A stretch of 64,000 nt of DNA from CAJQQY01 sp045106765. Lineage in GTDB: Bacteria; Bacteroidota; Bacteroidia; Chitinophagales; Saprospiraceae. The DNA is taken from the NCBI GenBank assembly GCA_045106765.1, contig JBGCFD010000102.1:1-64000 (forward strand), in the 5' to 3' direction. The position numbers and the translations under genes were made by a program. The notes under the pieces were generated by a model that saw nothing but the letters and a program-made list of their open reading frames with translations, was not told the DNA's origin and did no database searches. Shown here piece by piece: positions 43,725 to 52,410 of this stretch; positions within the stretch are counted from its first letter, which is position 1; each line of letters starts with the position of its first letter.

Positions 43725-44897
43725 ATGATCGAAAAATTACCTTACTCCAAAACGAACGATTATACCTCCGAGCAAGCAGATGCTCGTCGTGCTGTGGTCA
43801 GCAAACATACCAACGTTGATTTTCAACATACCAATCATTATTCATTTGATCCAAAAGTGTTAGCTGGAAATATTGAAAATTTCTCAGGAGTCGTACAAGT
43901 ACCTATGGGTTTTGCAGGCCCACTTTTGATCAATGGCGAAGCCGCGAATGGAGAATTTTATATTCCGATGGCAACGACCGAAGGAACGTTACTTGCCAGT
44001 TATAATCGAGGAATGAAAATGTGTCGATTGGCTGGAGGTATCACCTCAACTGTGATTGATGATCGAATGAATCGGTCGCCTGTTTTTGTTTTTAAAAATG
44101 CTCGATATGCTCGAGAATTTGGGAAATGGGTCACCGCCAATTTTGAAAAAATAAAAGCCAAAGCTGAAGAAACTACTTCCCGTGGAAAATTGTTGGACAT
44201 CGGTCAATATCCTATGAGCAAGATGCGATGGCTACGTTTTAATTTTTCGACAGGTGATGCTGCTGGTCAAAATATGGTGACCAAAGCGACTCGAAATGCT
44301 TGCAATTGGATTTTGGAACAAGAGCCAAAAGGTTTGGAAAACTTTTCTTTGGCTGCCAATTTTGATACAGATAAAAAACACTCGCAATTAAATTCTTTGA
44401 AGACACGTGGAAAAAGAGTTGTCGCTGAAATTGTTTTACCCAAGGCATTGATGGAAGACGTATTGCATGTTTCTCCTCAAAAATTATATTACTTACGACA
44501 GATGTCAAGCACCGGTGCAATGATGTCTGGTTCGATCAATAATGGAGCACATTCTGCTAATGGCATCACGGCAATGTTTATTGCTACTGGTCAAGATGTG
44601 GCGAATGTTGCAGAATCTTCGGCTGCTTTTTACTTTGGAGAAATTTTAGAAAATGGTGATTATTATTTTTCTATAACTATTCCTTCATTGATCGTTGCAA
44701 CCTACGGAGGAGGAACTGGTTTGCCAACACAGCGAGAATGCTTGGAAGTAATGGATTGTTATGGTGCAGGGAAAGTGAATAAGTTAGCAGAGATAATTGC
44801 TGCGGTAGTTTTGTGTGGAGAATTGTCTTTAGGTGCTGCGGTGGTGGCTGATGAATGGGTTTCGAGTCATGAAGAGTATGGACGAAATCGACCATAA
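43725..44897 (+). CDS. Hydroxymethylglutaryl-CoA reductase
   Basis: 390 residues, catalytic domain only. Reduces HMG-CoA to mevalonate with NAD(P)H (or runs in reverse). Motifs resemble class I enzymes: VVQVPMGFAGPLLING, MATTEGTLLASYNRG (catalytic Glu), FSTGDAAGQNMVTKAT (Asp), FDTDKKHSQLN (Lys), GQDVANVAESS and SSHEEYGRNRP (His near the C terminus). No membrane region. Suggests a mevalonate route to isoprenoids in this organism; no other pathway gene lies in the window. Confidence 0.93.
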   Translation: MIEKLPYSKTNDYTSEQADARRAVVSKHTNVDFQHTNHYSFDPKVLAGNIENFSGVVQVPMGFAGPLLINGEAANGEFYIPMATTEGTLLASYNRGMKMCRLAGGITSTVIDDRMNRSPVFVFKNARYAREFGKWVTANFEKIKAKAEETTSRGKLLDIGQYPMSKMRWLRFNFSTGDAAGQNMVTKATRNACNWILEQEPKGLENFSLAANFDTDKKHSQLNSLKTRGKRVVAEIVLPKALMEDVLHVSPQKLYYLRQMSSTGAMMSGSINNGAHSANGITAMFIATGQDVANVAESSAAFYFGEILENGDYYFSITIPSLIVATYGGGTGLPTQRECLEVMDCYGAGKVNKLAEIIAAVVLCGELSLGAAVVADEWVSSHEEYGRNRP

Positions 44898-44906
44898 AAA
44901 TTTTAC

Positions 44907-44923
44907 AACAATACATTTACAAA
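44907..44923. repeat. Recurrent 18-base intergenic motif
   Basis: AACAATACATTTACAAA between the HMG-CoA reductase stop and the next start, 9 bases after the stop. Confidence 0.65.
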
Positions 44924-44929
44924 ATAAGA

Positions 44930-45178
44930 ATGGATACAGCAACGATCATCGGCATGATTGGAGTAAGTGGAATTTTAGGAGCTTACTTTTTGAACTTGTT
45001 CAATATGATTGATCAAAATAGTTATCCTTATATTTTGATTAACCTAGTTGGAGCAACTTTGGCTTGCATCTCATCGGTAATGATTGAGTCGATTCCGTTT
45101 ATTATTTTAGAAGGAGTTTGGGCGTTGGTTTCGTTAGTTGCTTTAGTGAAAAAAATATTTTTAAAACCAAAAAAATAA
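44930..45178 (+). CDS. Small membrane protein, CBU_0592-like
   Basis: 82 residues with three hydrophobic helices (TIIGMIGVSGILGAYFLNLF, YPYILINLVGATLACISSVM, FIILEGVWALVSLVALVKKI). This is the pattern of the CBU_0592 family, small inner-membrane proteins of unknown function with conserved 'AYFLN' and 'EGVWALVS'. 32 bases after HMG-CoA reductase and possibly cotranscribed. Confidence 0.8.
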   Translation: MDTATIIGMIGVSGILGAYFLNLFNMIDQNSYPYILINLVGATLACISSVMIESIPFIILEGVWALVSLVALVKKIFLKPKK

Positions 45179-45186
45179 AGTATGAT

Positions 45187-45226
45187 AAAAAAGACCACTT
45201 GCAAAATCTTCACAAGTGGTCTTTTT
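45187..45226. terminator. Bidirectional terminator hairpin
   Basis: AAAAAAGACCACTTG pairs with CAAGTGGTCTTTTT. It lies between the small membrane protein (+) and the basic peptide (-). Confidence 0.88.
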
Positions 45227-45251
45227 ATTTTCTATGTTAAAAACGAAAACA

Positions 45252-45353
45252 CTAAGCATTTCTTTTCTTCGCTTTTTTCTCCGCTCTTTTTTCCTTCAAA
45301 GTTTTGGTCGCTTCTTTTTTTACCGCCTTCTTCGAATCTTTTGACTTTGCCAT
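45252..45353 (-). CDS. Very small Lys-rich basic protein (33 residues)
   Basis: ATG at 45353 gives MAKSKDSKKAVKKEATKTLK and a tail KEKRAEKKAKKRNA, TAG stop. About half the residues are Lys or Arg, as in small basic nucleic-acid-binding peptides seen in Bacteroidota. The gene is flanked by a strong terminator on its 3' side and an A/T-rich upstream region, and the frame has no alternative on the other strand. Function unknown. Confidence 0.55.
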   Translation of the reverse strand: MAKSKDSKKAVKKEATKTLKEKRAEKKAKKRNA

Positions 45354-45447
45354 AATATTTGTTTTTTAAAAAATTAAAATAATGTCGCAAAGATAAATAA
45401 ATTTTGATATATCTGTTTTTGACTTTAGAACAATTGTGAATGTATTG

Positions 45448-46158
45448 TTATTCTTTTAAATTTCCATTCCTCATACTTAGAATTATCATCTTTTGCCAAA
45501 TCTTATTACTCGTATCTGAGCATAGATTTTGAATTTCACTTGACGTTTGTGTTACTACTTCATCAGGCAAATGTTGCGAATACAAAGCCGCCACTTTTCC
45601 TATCAATGACAAAAATTCTGAACTATAATCTAAGTAACGTTGCATCTCAAACTTGGTCAATTCTCGTTTTGGAGAATGCTCCGTGTTTTTCTTTTCCCTT
45701 CCGATTAATTGTGGATTTTTGGTCAATTGGTACATATCGACTACATGTGCGAAACCTTTGATTTCATTGAGATATTTAATCGCTCGCACTCTTTTTAAGC
45801 GATTTTCCAGAGTGAAAATAAAAAAGAACGCTGCACTCAACAAGACAATATTATTCAATGAAGCTTCTGCCACCGTTATCAAATCAGTAAAAGAATTTTT
45901 AATCTTTAAATTCGTCAGAGTAAGTCCATAAATGAGCGAAAAAGAAATTACGCCTATGACAAAATAAGTAATTCCTCGAATCAGAAAGATAGGTTTGCTA
46001 ATCCAATTGATATGTTTTTTACTTTCAGAAGTGAAATGATAAAAGTCATCGCAAGTTTTTCCTAAACCAGAATTAGGGAATCGTTCCTTGATTCTGATGG
46101 ATAAACGTTTGATGGTTTTTTCAATTTTTTCAAATTGGAGTGTGTTATTAATTTCCAT
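45448..46158 (-). CDS. Two-helix membrane protein, function unknown
   Basis: 236 residues. Helical N-terminal segment, two membrane helices (IRGITYFVIGVISFSLIYGL and LNNIVLLSAAFFFIFTL), then a long cytosolic helical region (EMQRYLDYSSEFLSLIGKVAALYSQ). No known domain recognised. It lies downstream of the DUF2911 gene on the same strand, separated by a terminator. Its TAA stop is part of a variant (TAACAATACATTCAC) of the recurrent intergenic motif. Confidence 0.65.
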   Translation of the reverse strand: MEINNTLQFEKIEKTIKRLSIRIKERFPNSGLGKTCDDFYHFTSESKKHINWISKPIFLIRGITYFVIGVISFSLIYGLTLTNLKIKNSFTDLITVAEASLNNIVLLSAAFFFIFTLENRLKRVRAIKYLNEIKGFAHVVDMYQLTKNPQLIGREKKNTEHSPKRELTKFEMQRYLDYSSEFLSLIGKVAALYSQHLPDEVVTQTSSEIQNLCSDTSNKIWQKMIILSMRNGNLKE

Positions 46159-46226
46159 TTTATTTAAATTGGTTTTGACGATTTTATTTTGATGGAATAA
46201 GAGTAAATTAAGTTTTTTCTAGAATA

Positions 46227-46268
46227 AAAAAAAATGCGTTGCTCCAAAACTGGAACAACGCATTTTTT
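46227..46268. terminator. Strong terminator hairpin
   Basis: AAAAAATGCGTTG(c)TCCA pairs with TGGA(a)CAACGCATTTTTT. It ends the DUF2911 gene. Confidence 0.88.
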
Positions 46269-46270
46269 AT

Positions 46271-46287
46271 AACAATATATTTACAAA
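46271..46287. repeat. Recurrent 18-base intergenic motif
   Basis: AACAATATATTTACAAA, between the DUF2911 stop codon (3 bases away) and its terminator. Confidence 0.65.
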
Positions 46288-46290
46288 TTT

Positions 46291-47406
46291 TTATTTCAAC
46301 ATAATTGGCAATTTTGCCATTGTGTTTTCCCATCCAATAACCAGGTCAACTTGGTTAGCTCCATTCTCTACCAATAGCATTGAAAGTGCCTCCAAAGTCT
46401 TAGGTGTCTTTGCTGTCTTGGCTTTCATTGTAACTACGTTTGTTTTTTCATCGTGGTTTGGATTTCCCCAAGAAGGCAAGTTAGTGTGAATAATAAATTC
46501 CCATTCGTCAGCACTATTTACTTTTGCAAACAAACCATATTTTCCTTTTTTCACTTTTGTTCCGTTGATCGTTACATCTTCGAAAAAAGTAATCTCAGTA
46601 GTTTCATTTGCGCCTACTCTCCACATCTCACCATACTTCAATAAGTCACCAAAAATCTTTCGCCCCTTCATTTGTGGACGACTGTAAACTACTCTTACTT
46701 TTGCTACCGCTTTATCTAAATCTTCTGGCTTTTGGAAGTTACGGAATCTTGAACTGTTTGGATACTGAACCAAATCCATTGGACTTTTGTCTGGTCCATT
46801 TGCCAAACTAGTCGCATTCAAATTAATTGGTAATTCTGTTCTAGTTTGGTCCCACTCAAAAACCATATTTACATTTCCATCATCTATTTTTTGGAAACCA
46901 ATGGTAAATTCTTCTCTCACATTTGCTGTTTTTTTAGTAGGAATACTAACTGCTACTATGTCTTGAGTCAAATCTCGATTTGATACTCCTGCAATAAATC
47001 GTTCTGTTGAAAGTTTCCAAATCCAATTATTCGGATAAATTTGAGCAAACATAGTGTAAGTTCCTGCAGGAACATGAACGCCACCAATTTCTACCGCTTG
47101 ATAAAAAGTAACTTCTGTTGCTTCATTTGCTCCCAATCTCCAGTCTGTTCCCCATTTTTCTAATCCACCAAAAACATCTCTTCCTTTTTTACTTGGCCGG
47201 CAATACAATACTTTTATTTTCAACGTTCGATCTGGATCATCGTCACTTAAGTAATTTTTGAAAGCAGCTCTTCGTGGATAATGTGCTGCATCCATTGGAC
47301 TTTTGTCCATCTCCGTAAATTTTAATTCTTTCGCATCTTGTGCGTTGACATTTGGCATTCCTAAAAATGCTAAACTAATAATTAGGATTATGTACTTTAA
47401 TTTCAT
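46291..47406 (-). CDS. Secreted protein with two DUF2911 domains
   Basis: 371 residues. Signal peptide MKLKYIILIISLAFLGMPNVNAQ, then two tandem DUF2911 units. Each starts with 'KSPMD..-YP' (residues about 34 and 209), continues with a 'V.Y.RP..KGR..FG.L...G..WR.GANE.TE.TF' core, and ends with a strand such as AGTYTMFAQI or KGKYGLFAKV. The domain is periplasmic with unknown function. Single-domain forms are about 190 residues, so this is an internal duplication. Confidence 0.88.
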   Translation of the reverse strand: MKLKYIILIISLAFLGMPNVNAQDAKELKFTEMDKSPMDAAHYPRRAAFKNYLSDDDPDRTLKIKVLYCRPSKKGRDVFGGLEKWGTDWRLGANEATEVTFYQAVEIGGVHVPAGTYTMFAQIYPNNWIWKLSTERFIAGVSNRDLTQDIVAVSIPTKKTANVREEFTIGFQKIDDGNVNMVFEWDQTRTELPINLNATSLANGPDKSPMDLVQYPNSSRFRNFQKPEDLDKAVAKVRVVYSRPQMKGRKIFGDLLKYGEMWRVGANETTEITFFEDVTINGTKVKKGKYGLFAKVNSADEWEFIIHTNLPSWGNPNHDEKTNVVTMKAKTAKTPKTLEALSMLLVENGANQVDLVIGWENTMAKLPIMLK

Positions 47407-47512
47407 TTTGATTGATTTTTTTATGTTAAAAAAATATCCGCAAAAGTATTATTATTTAAATTAGATAAGGCTCTTTCAGACGACAATTTTAGTTTTATTT
47501 CCCCATAAAAAA

Positions 47513-47551
47513 AGGCAAAAATTAAAGCAGAATAACGCTTCAATTTTTGCC
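47513..47551 (-). terminator. Terminator hairpin
   Basis: GGCAAAAATTAAAGC pairs with GCTTCAATTTTTGCC, one mismatch, just after the stop of the gene at 47584. Confidence 0.85.
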
Positions 47552-47583
47552 CATTTTTCAAAAAAGAAATAAATAAAATCTTA

Positions 47584-49125
47584 TCAGAAATTTATCTTCT
47601 CTAATCTCATTTCCAATTTTTTCTCTTTTCTAATATATTCTATAATCATCACGTGCCCTGGCTTTGCAGGAAAGACTGCTATGTTTGAAGCTCTTCTACC
47701 TAAGTCAACTTTGTCAGAAGTATACTCTCCATCAGCATAAGTAACTGCGCCAAAAATATATTTTGTCTTTGCTCCTTTCTTTTTTTCTCGGTTGATATAA
47801 CCAAAAGTGAAGATAGAATTATCTTGGTTTCTTTGCGTGTATTCATACCCGAATCCTCCTCGATAATTCACACTATAAGCTAATCTCTGAGGCCCAGTTA
47901 ATAAGGCTCCTGATTCCAAATTAACACTTGCTTTTGTTTTTTCAAATACTTCTACTCCTTGTAATTTGAACTCTGAGTTAAACTCAAAAACATACATGTC
48001 TTTGACTACAATCTTAGCCAGACTTACGTCTCTAGCTATTAATCCTAATGCATTAGCTTCTTTATTAAACATCTCTCCTACTGCTAAGATTTTATCATCA
48101 GCAGTTCTTACTATTTTATGAAAAAAGATATAACCTTTTCCTTTCATGTTTCCTTTGGCATTCACCGGTAAAAATTTACTTACACCTTTTGCCCAAGAAG
48201 TCAGTTCCTTGTTCTCATATTTTCCATCATTATCCAATGTGTAAGAAAATAACCCAACACTTTTATCTTTAATCGGATCGCCACCTTTTTTGTAATACAA
48301 TCCAAAGAGTGTTGCTTTTTTGGTAGATGGATCAATGAATGCATTCATCACTTGAACAGGCCGATTCTTATCTTCCAATGGTTTTTCATATAATTTTTCT
48401 CCTGTATTAATATCCAAAGCAAGAACTGAGTACCTCAATTTTTTACTCAGTAATTTTTTCTTACTGATCACACTTAACAAAAGAATATCTTCATTGGCAG
48501 CTAAGAATTCTGCGAAGAAAACTTCCTTAGTATCTTTATTAGAGGAGTAATCCCAATAAGTTTCTCCATCATCTGACATATAATCAATTTGGAAACCAAC
48601 TTTTTTATGTTTCTTCATCAAGATATGTGCAAACCCTTTTCCTGGAATACTAAAAAGTGAAACACCATCAATCTCATCATCACTTCCTGTACTACTTTTT
48701 GACGCTGCAGCATACAGTCTTCTGACGTCCATTGATTTGGAAGTAATTAATTTAGCGTTGGCATCATATTGTTTGAAATCATATTTTTTCCCTTTTCGAT
48801 CATAAAATTTCAACATGATAGAATTACCATTGTACACTCCTTCTAGCAAAACTAAGTGCTTGGGACCTTCGATTTTTTTAAGGGCAATTTTTTCTAAATT
48901 TTGATCTAAAATCTGTAAACCATAAACATTTGTCTTCCGACTTTTTCGATCCATTTTGTAAAAGAAATAATATCCTTGGATCACTCCATCATTGATGATT
49001 GAACCAGAACTTCTAAGTCTGATTCTTTTTACACTTTCTAAAGAAGCCGTTTGAGCAGTAACTGTAGGTGAACTTAAAAATAAAAGAACACCTACTAAAC
49101 TAAAAATGGTTAGTAATTTTTGCAT
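47584..49125 (-). CDS. Secreted DUF6770-like protein
   Basis: 513 residues. Signal peptide MQKLLTIFSLVGVLLFLSS...TAQ. The rest is repeated beta structure (for example GYYFFYKMDRKSRKTNVYGL, NEDILLLSVISKKKLLSKKL, KGYIFFHKIVRTADDKILAVGE), giving a propeller-like impression. It fits my memory of the Bacteroidota family DUF6770, but I cannot verify it here. Likely periplasmic or surface. Its 3' end has a strong terminator. Confidence 0.65.
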   Translation of the reverse strand: MQKLLTIFSLVGVLLFLSSPTVTAQTASLESVKRIRLRSSGSIINDGVIQGYYFFYKMDRKSRKTNVYGLQILDQNLEKIALKKIEGPKHLVLLEGVYNGNSIMLKFYDRKGKKYDFKQYDANAKLITSKSMDVRRLYAAASKSSTGSDDEIDGVSLFSIPGKGFAHILMKKHKKVGFQIDYMSDDGETYWDYSSNKDTKEVFFAEFLAANEDILLLSVISKKKLLSKKLRYSVLALDINTGEKLYEKPLEDKNRPVQVMNAFIDPSTKKATLFGLYYKKGGDPIKDKSVGLFSYTLDNDGKYENKELTSWAKGVSKFLPVNAKGNMKGKGYIFFHKIVRTADDKILAVGEMFNKEANALGLIARDVSLAKIVVKDMYVFEFNSEFKLQGVEVFEKTKASVNLESGALLTGPQRLAYSVNYRGGFGYEYTQRNQDNSIFTFGYINREKKKGAKTKYIFGAVTYADGEYTSDKVDLGRRASNIAVFPAKPGHVMIIEYIRKEKKLEMRLEKINF

Positions 49126-49172
49126 TAGTATTTTTTTGTTAAAAATGTTTTATAAAAATATATTAGGTAATT

Positions 49173-50615
49173 TTAAAACTCTCTGACATGCTTTCGATAT
49201 TTTCCTTTTGGAAAATCAGCAAGGTATCGTCTTTTGTATTTTTTCACTTCATCTTTCTCCCCATTAATATCAGCAGTAAGCATCAATCCATATAAATAAT
49301 GTTCATCCGTTTCAAAAGAGGTTTTGTTATTTTTCATATAAAAATAGGAGATATTCGCTATTTCCTTCAATCTTAAATTTTGGATAAACTGCATCAATCC
49401 CCGATAATCTTCTTTATATTTTTTGGAAGGTAAATCAACATAATCTCGCAATTCATGATTTTCTTGTGCGACATAAATATCAAAAAAACTAATTCCTACT
49501 GTTGCACGTAACCAAGCATTATCTGGATATTTTTCCAACAATTGTAAGCAATAATAAAGTGCTCTTCCATAGTTACCGATTTCGTAAGTAGAAGCTACCA
49601 TCTCGAAATCAGCTATTCTAACCAATGACTCAAATGCCATATTAGTTTGAACATTTAGCTGACCACTTTCGTAGTTTGCAGGAATAATTCTTTTCAATCT
49701 TACGATTCGATCTTGGCAATCAGGATGTGTTTTTAAAGAATCTGAATCCCATGCAAAGTCATCTGATTTCGCCATCGACAAACCAGTTTCTTTCATCATC
49801 CACCTACTTCTAAATGGATAATCTGGGGAGTTAAAATTTTCTTTTAATTTTATTTCAGGATATTTTTCTTTATCAATTTCATCTAGAATTTCCAAAACTC
49901 GAATTCCTTGATTCAAATCGTAAACAGTACCTTCCAACAATATAATCGCTAAAGAGTCAGCCTCTGATTCATGGTTCCGACTATGTTCTCTATGGTCAAA
50001 AACTACATCTTTAAAAAACTCGTCGGCTTGCTGGTTCGCATTATATCTCTCCTTCTTCATGTCTCGAATTACCTTCCTTGCTTGCGAACTATTTAATTTT
50101 GCCACTCTCTTATGTACCGCAGTATCCACATGATCCAATATCAAATGAGCTAATTCGTGCGCTAAAATAAATGCAACTTGGCTTTCATTTTCCAATCGAC
50201 GAAGCAGGCCAATATTCATTATCAAAGTTCCTTCGCCAAGGCAGGATGCATTGGGCCAATAATATCTACTGAGGAATAATCGCACATCTCTCGTTCGCCT
50301 AGCTTTAGGATTAGCTGCTAAAATTTTTAACAAAATCTGATCGAAGTATTGATTGATGCTATCTTGAAATAAGAAATGTCCGTTGTATAATTTATCACGA
50401 GTATTTTCAAATCGAGTTTGGTAAAAATCTTCGAGCTCCTTTCGATTTTTTTTAGGAAGACTTTTAATATCTCGTTCAAATCGCTTCTGCATTTTCAAAA
50501 CAATCCGATTTGCAGATTTCGGTTTACCCGAAAGTGGTTCGTATGATTCTACCTGAGAAAAAACAGAAAAAGATATAATAAGAAATAGGAAGAGAAAATT
50601 TATTTTGATTTTCAT
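49173..50615 (-). CDS. Exported M48-family zinc metalloprotease
   Basis: 480 residues from ATG 50615 (signal KIKINFLFLFLIISFSVFSQ; an in-frame TTG 15 bases upstream is less likely). Zinc site: HELAHLILDH with the HExxH motif near residue 158 and the third ligand in HESEADSLAI. This is BepA/LoiP-like M48 architecture followed by helical TPR-like repeats (FESLVRIADFEMVASTYE, ALYYCLQLLEKYPDNAWLR). Such proteins perform outer-membrane quality control in the periplasm. An IS5-type element lies only 44 bases upstream of its start. Confidence 0.9.
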   Translation of the reverse strand: MKIKINFLFLFLIISFSVFSQVESYEPLSGKPKSANRIVLKMQKRFERDIKSLPKKNRKELEDFYQTRFENTRDKLYNGHFLFQDSINQYFDQILLKILAANPKARRTRDVRLFLSRYYWPNASCLGEGTLIMNIGLLRRLENESQVAFILAHELAHLILDHVDTAVHKRVAKLNSSQARKVIRDMKKERYNANQQADEFFKDVVFDHREHSRNHESEADSLAIILLEGTVYDLNQGIRVLEILDEIDKEKYPEIKLKENFNSPDYPFRSRWMMKETGLSMAKSDDFAWDSDSLKTHPDCQDRIVRLKRIIPANYESGQLNVQTNMAFESLVRIADFEMVASTYEIGNYGRALYYCLQLLEKYPDNAWLRATVGISFFDIYVAQENHELRDYVDLPSKKYKEDYRGLMQFIQNLRLKEIANISYFYMKNNKTSFETDEHYLYGLMLTADINGEKDEVKKYKRRYLADFPKGKYRKHVREF

Positions 50616-50659
50616 ATTAATAAGGTGCAAAATGGTTTTGCCTTTATATTTTTTACTTG

Positions 50660-51593
50660 GAAGTTGTTTAAAGTTATTTTTCGATTTTGAAAAATCGTTG
50701 CAGAAAGTTAAGTTTGAAAATCCTACTTAACTCACAAAACCCTCTGCAACGATGCTCAAATTAAGTAAAAAACAAATTAATCAAAAACTAGTACCTCATC
50801 TTAGCAAAGGCAAGCGAGGTCCAGGCTGTAAAGTTGGTTTATGGCGAATAGTTAGAGCGATACTTTATCGAATGAAAACAGGCACACAATGGCGCGAGCT
50901 ACCCATTCGGCAATTATTTGGACGGCACGCAACTAGTTGGCAATCAGTCTTTTATTATTTTTCTAAATGGTCAAAAGATGATAGTTGGTATAAGTTATGG
51001 ACAACCATTTTAGAAATGAATAAAGCATTTTTGGATATGTCTAGCGTTCAACTTGACGGGTCTCATACTCCAGTCAAAAGAGGCGGACAAGCAGTTGGAT
51101 ATCAAGGTCGCAAAAAATCAAAGACGACCAATATCATTTTTTTGACAGATAAAAAAGGAATACCAATTGCTTGCTCTGATCCAGTTAGTGGTAACCACAA
51201 TGATCTGTTTGAGTACGAGAAAATGGTGTCCAAAATTCAAACAACCTTAAACGATGCAAAAATTGAATGTGACGGATTATTTATGAATGCTGATGCTGGT
51301 TTTGATTCTAAAAAGTTCAGAGAATATTTAGAACAACTTGGAATCATTCCTAACATTGACATTAATAAAAGAAACTCAAAAGATCCTGACAATTACGATT
51401 ATTACTTTGATAATCAGTTATATAAAGAGCGATTTGCAGTTGAAAGAACTAATGCTTGGTTAGATGGATTTAAAAACTTAATCATCAGATATGAAACTAA
51501 CTGTAAGCATTGGTTAGGATTACATTATTTAGCTTTCTCTTTTATTCTGATTAGAAAAATGAGTAAACCGAAATAAAAACTTTAAACAACTTC
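50660..51593 (+). mobile_element. IS5-family insertion sequence (934 bases)
   Basis: A perfect 16-base terminal inverted repeat, GAAGTTGTTTAAAGTT at 50660-50675 and its inverse at 51578-51593, flanks one transposase gene. Size and gene content are typical of IS5 relatives. A target duplication is not certain: TTG precedes the left end and TTTG follows the right end, so a 2-3 base duplication is possible. It lies between the divergent M48 and esterase genes. Confidence 0.88.
50752..51576 (+). CDS. IS5-family transposase
   Basis: 274 residues in a single frame. N-terminal DUF4096-type region (LWRIVRAILYRMKTGTQWRELP). DDE residues: Asp in VQLDGSHTPVKRGG, Asp in FMNADAGFDSKKFREYL and Glu in ERFAVERTNAWLDGFKNL. 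Basic C terminus. No disruption, so potentially functional. Confidence 0.93.
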   Translation: MLKLSKKQINQKLVPHLSKGKRGPGCKVGLWRIVRAILYRMKTGTQWRELPIRQLFGRHATSWQSVFYYFSKWSKDDSWYKLWTTILEMNKAFLDMSSVQLDGSHTPVKRGGQAVGYQGRKKSKTTNIIFLTDKKGIPIACSDPVSGNHNDLFEYEKMVSKIQTTLNDAKIECDGLFMNADAGFDSKKFREYLEQLGIIPNIDINKRNSKDPDNYDYYFDNQLYKERFAVERTNAWLDGFKNLIIRYETNCKHWLGLHYLAFSFILIRKMSKPK

Positions 51594-51623
51594 TTTGTCA
51601 ACAATAAAATAAAGAAATTAAGA

Positions 51624-52337
51624 ATGAAATTTTTCTATAAAAATTTAATGGTTGTTTTTTTGAGTTTAAGCATGATAGCATGTGGAGAAACAACTAAATC
51701 CGATTCGGTGAAAAATGCAAAAGCAGAAACTGAAGAAATGAATAACGCTACCGCTAATACTTCTACAAAAAAAGAAAAGAAGAAAAAACAAATTCTATTT
51801 TTTGGAGATAGTTTGACCGCAGGATATGGTTTGGATGATCCTTCGGAAAGTTTTGTAGGAGTGATTCAAGAAAAAATTGATTCATTAGGATTGGATTACC
51901 AAACCGTCAACGCAGGAGTAAGTGGTGAAACTTCTTCAGGAGGAGATGATCGGATTGATTGGATATTGGAACAAAATAAAATTGATATTTTTATTTTGGA
52001 ACTTGGTGCTAATGACGGATTGCGAGGAATCAAAACTGAAGAGACGACTAAAAATTTACAATCTATAGTTGATAAAGTAAAAGCAAAATTTCCAGAAGTA
52101 AAATTAGTTGTAGCAGGAATGTTAGCTCCACCAAATATGGGGAATGATTTCACGCAAAAATTTGCTGGCATTTTTTCCAATTTATCGAAAAGTAACAATG
52201 CTGCATTTGTTCCTTTCTTGCTAGATGGAGTAGGAGGGATTCCAGAATTGAATCAGAGAGATGGTATTCATCCAACAACTAAAGGACATAAGATTTTGGC
52301 AGAAAATGTTTGGAAGGAGTTGGAAAACATGTTGTAA
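51624..52337 (+). CDS. Arylesterase / lysophospholipase, SGNH hydrolase (TesA-like)
   Basis: 237 residues with lipobox signal (FLSLSMIACGE). GDSL-family blocks: ILFFGDSLTAGYGLDD (nucleophile Ser), GVSGETSSGG, LELGANDGLRG, and DGIHPTTKGHKILAENVW with the catalytic Asp and His. Close to TesA-type arylesterases. A low-complexity Lys/Thr spacer (about 20-50) joins the lipid anchor to the domain. The start lies 30 bases after the IS5 element, so its promoter may come from or have been moved by the insertion. Confidence 0.9.
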   Translation: MKFFYKNLMVVFLSLSMIACGETTKSDSVKNAKAETEEMNNATANTSTKKEKKKKQILFFGDSLTAGYGLDDPSESFVGVIQEKIDSLGLDYQTVNAGVSGETSSGGDDRIDWILEQNKIDIFILELGANDGLRGIKTEETTKNLQSIVDKVKAKFPEVKLVVAGMLAPPNMGNDFTQKFAGIFSNLSKSNNAAFVPFLLDGVGGIPELNQRDGIHPTTKGHKILAENVWKELENML

Positions 52338-52410
52338 AAAAAAAAAGAACGAAAACGAAAAACTAATAATTTTTTCACCATTATAAAATTGCCCTTCAGG
52401 GGCTAGTGGT

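Noticed and set aside
50656..51600. Exact target-site duplication of the IS5 element
   Set aside because: Several alignments of TT/TTG at both ends are possible; none is decisive.
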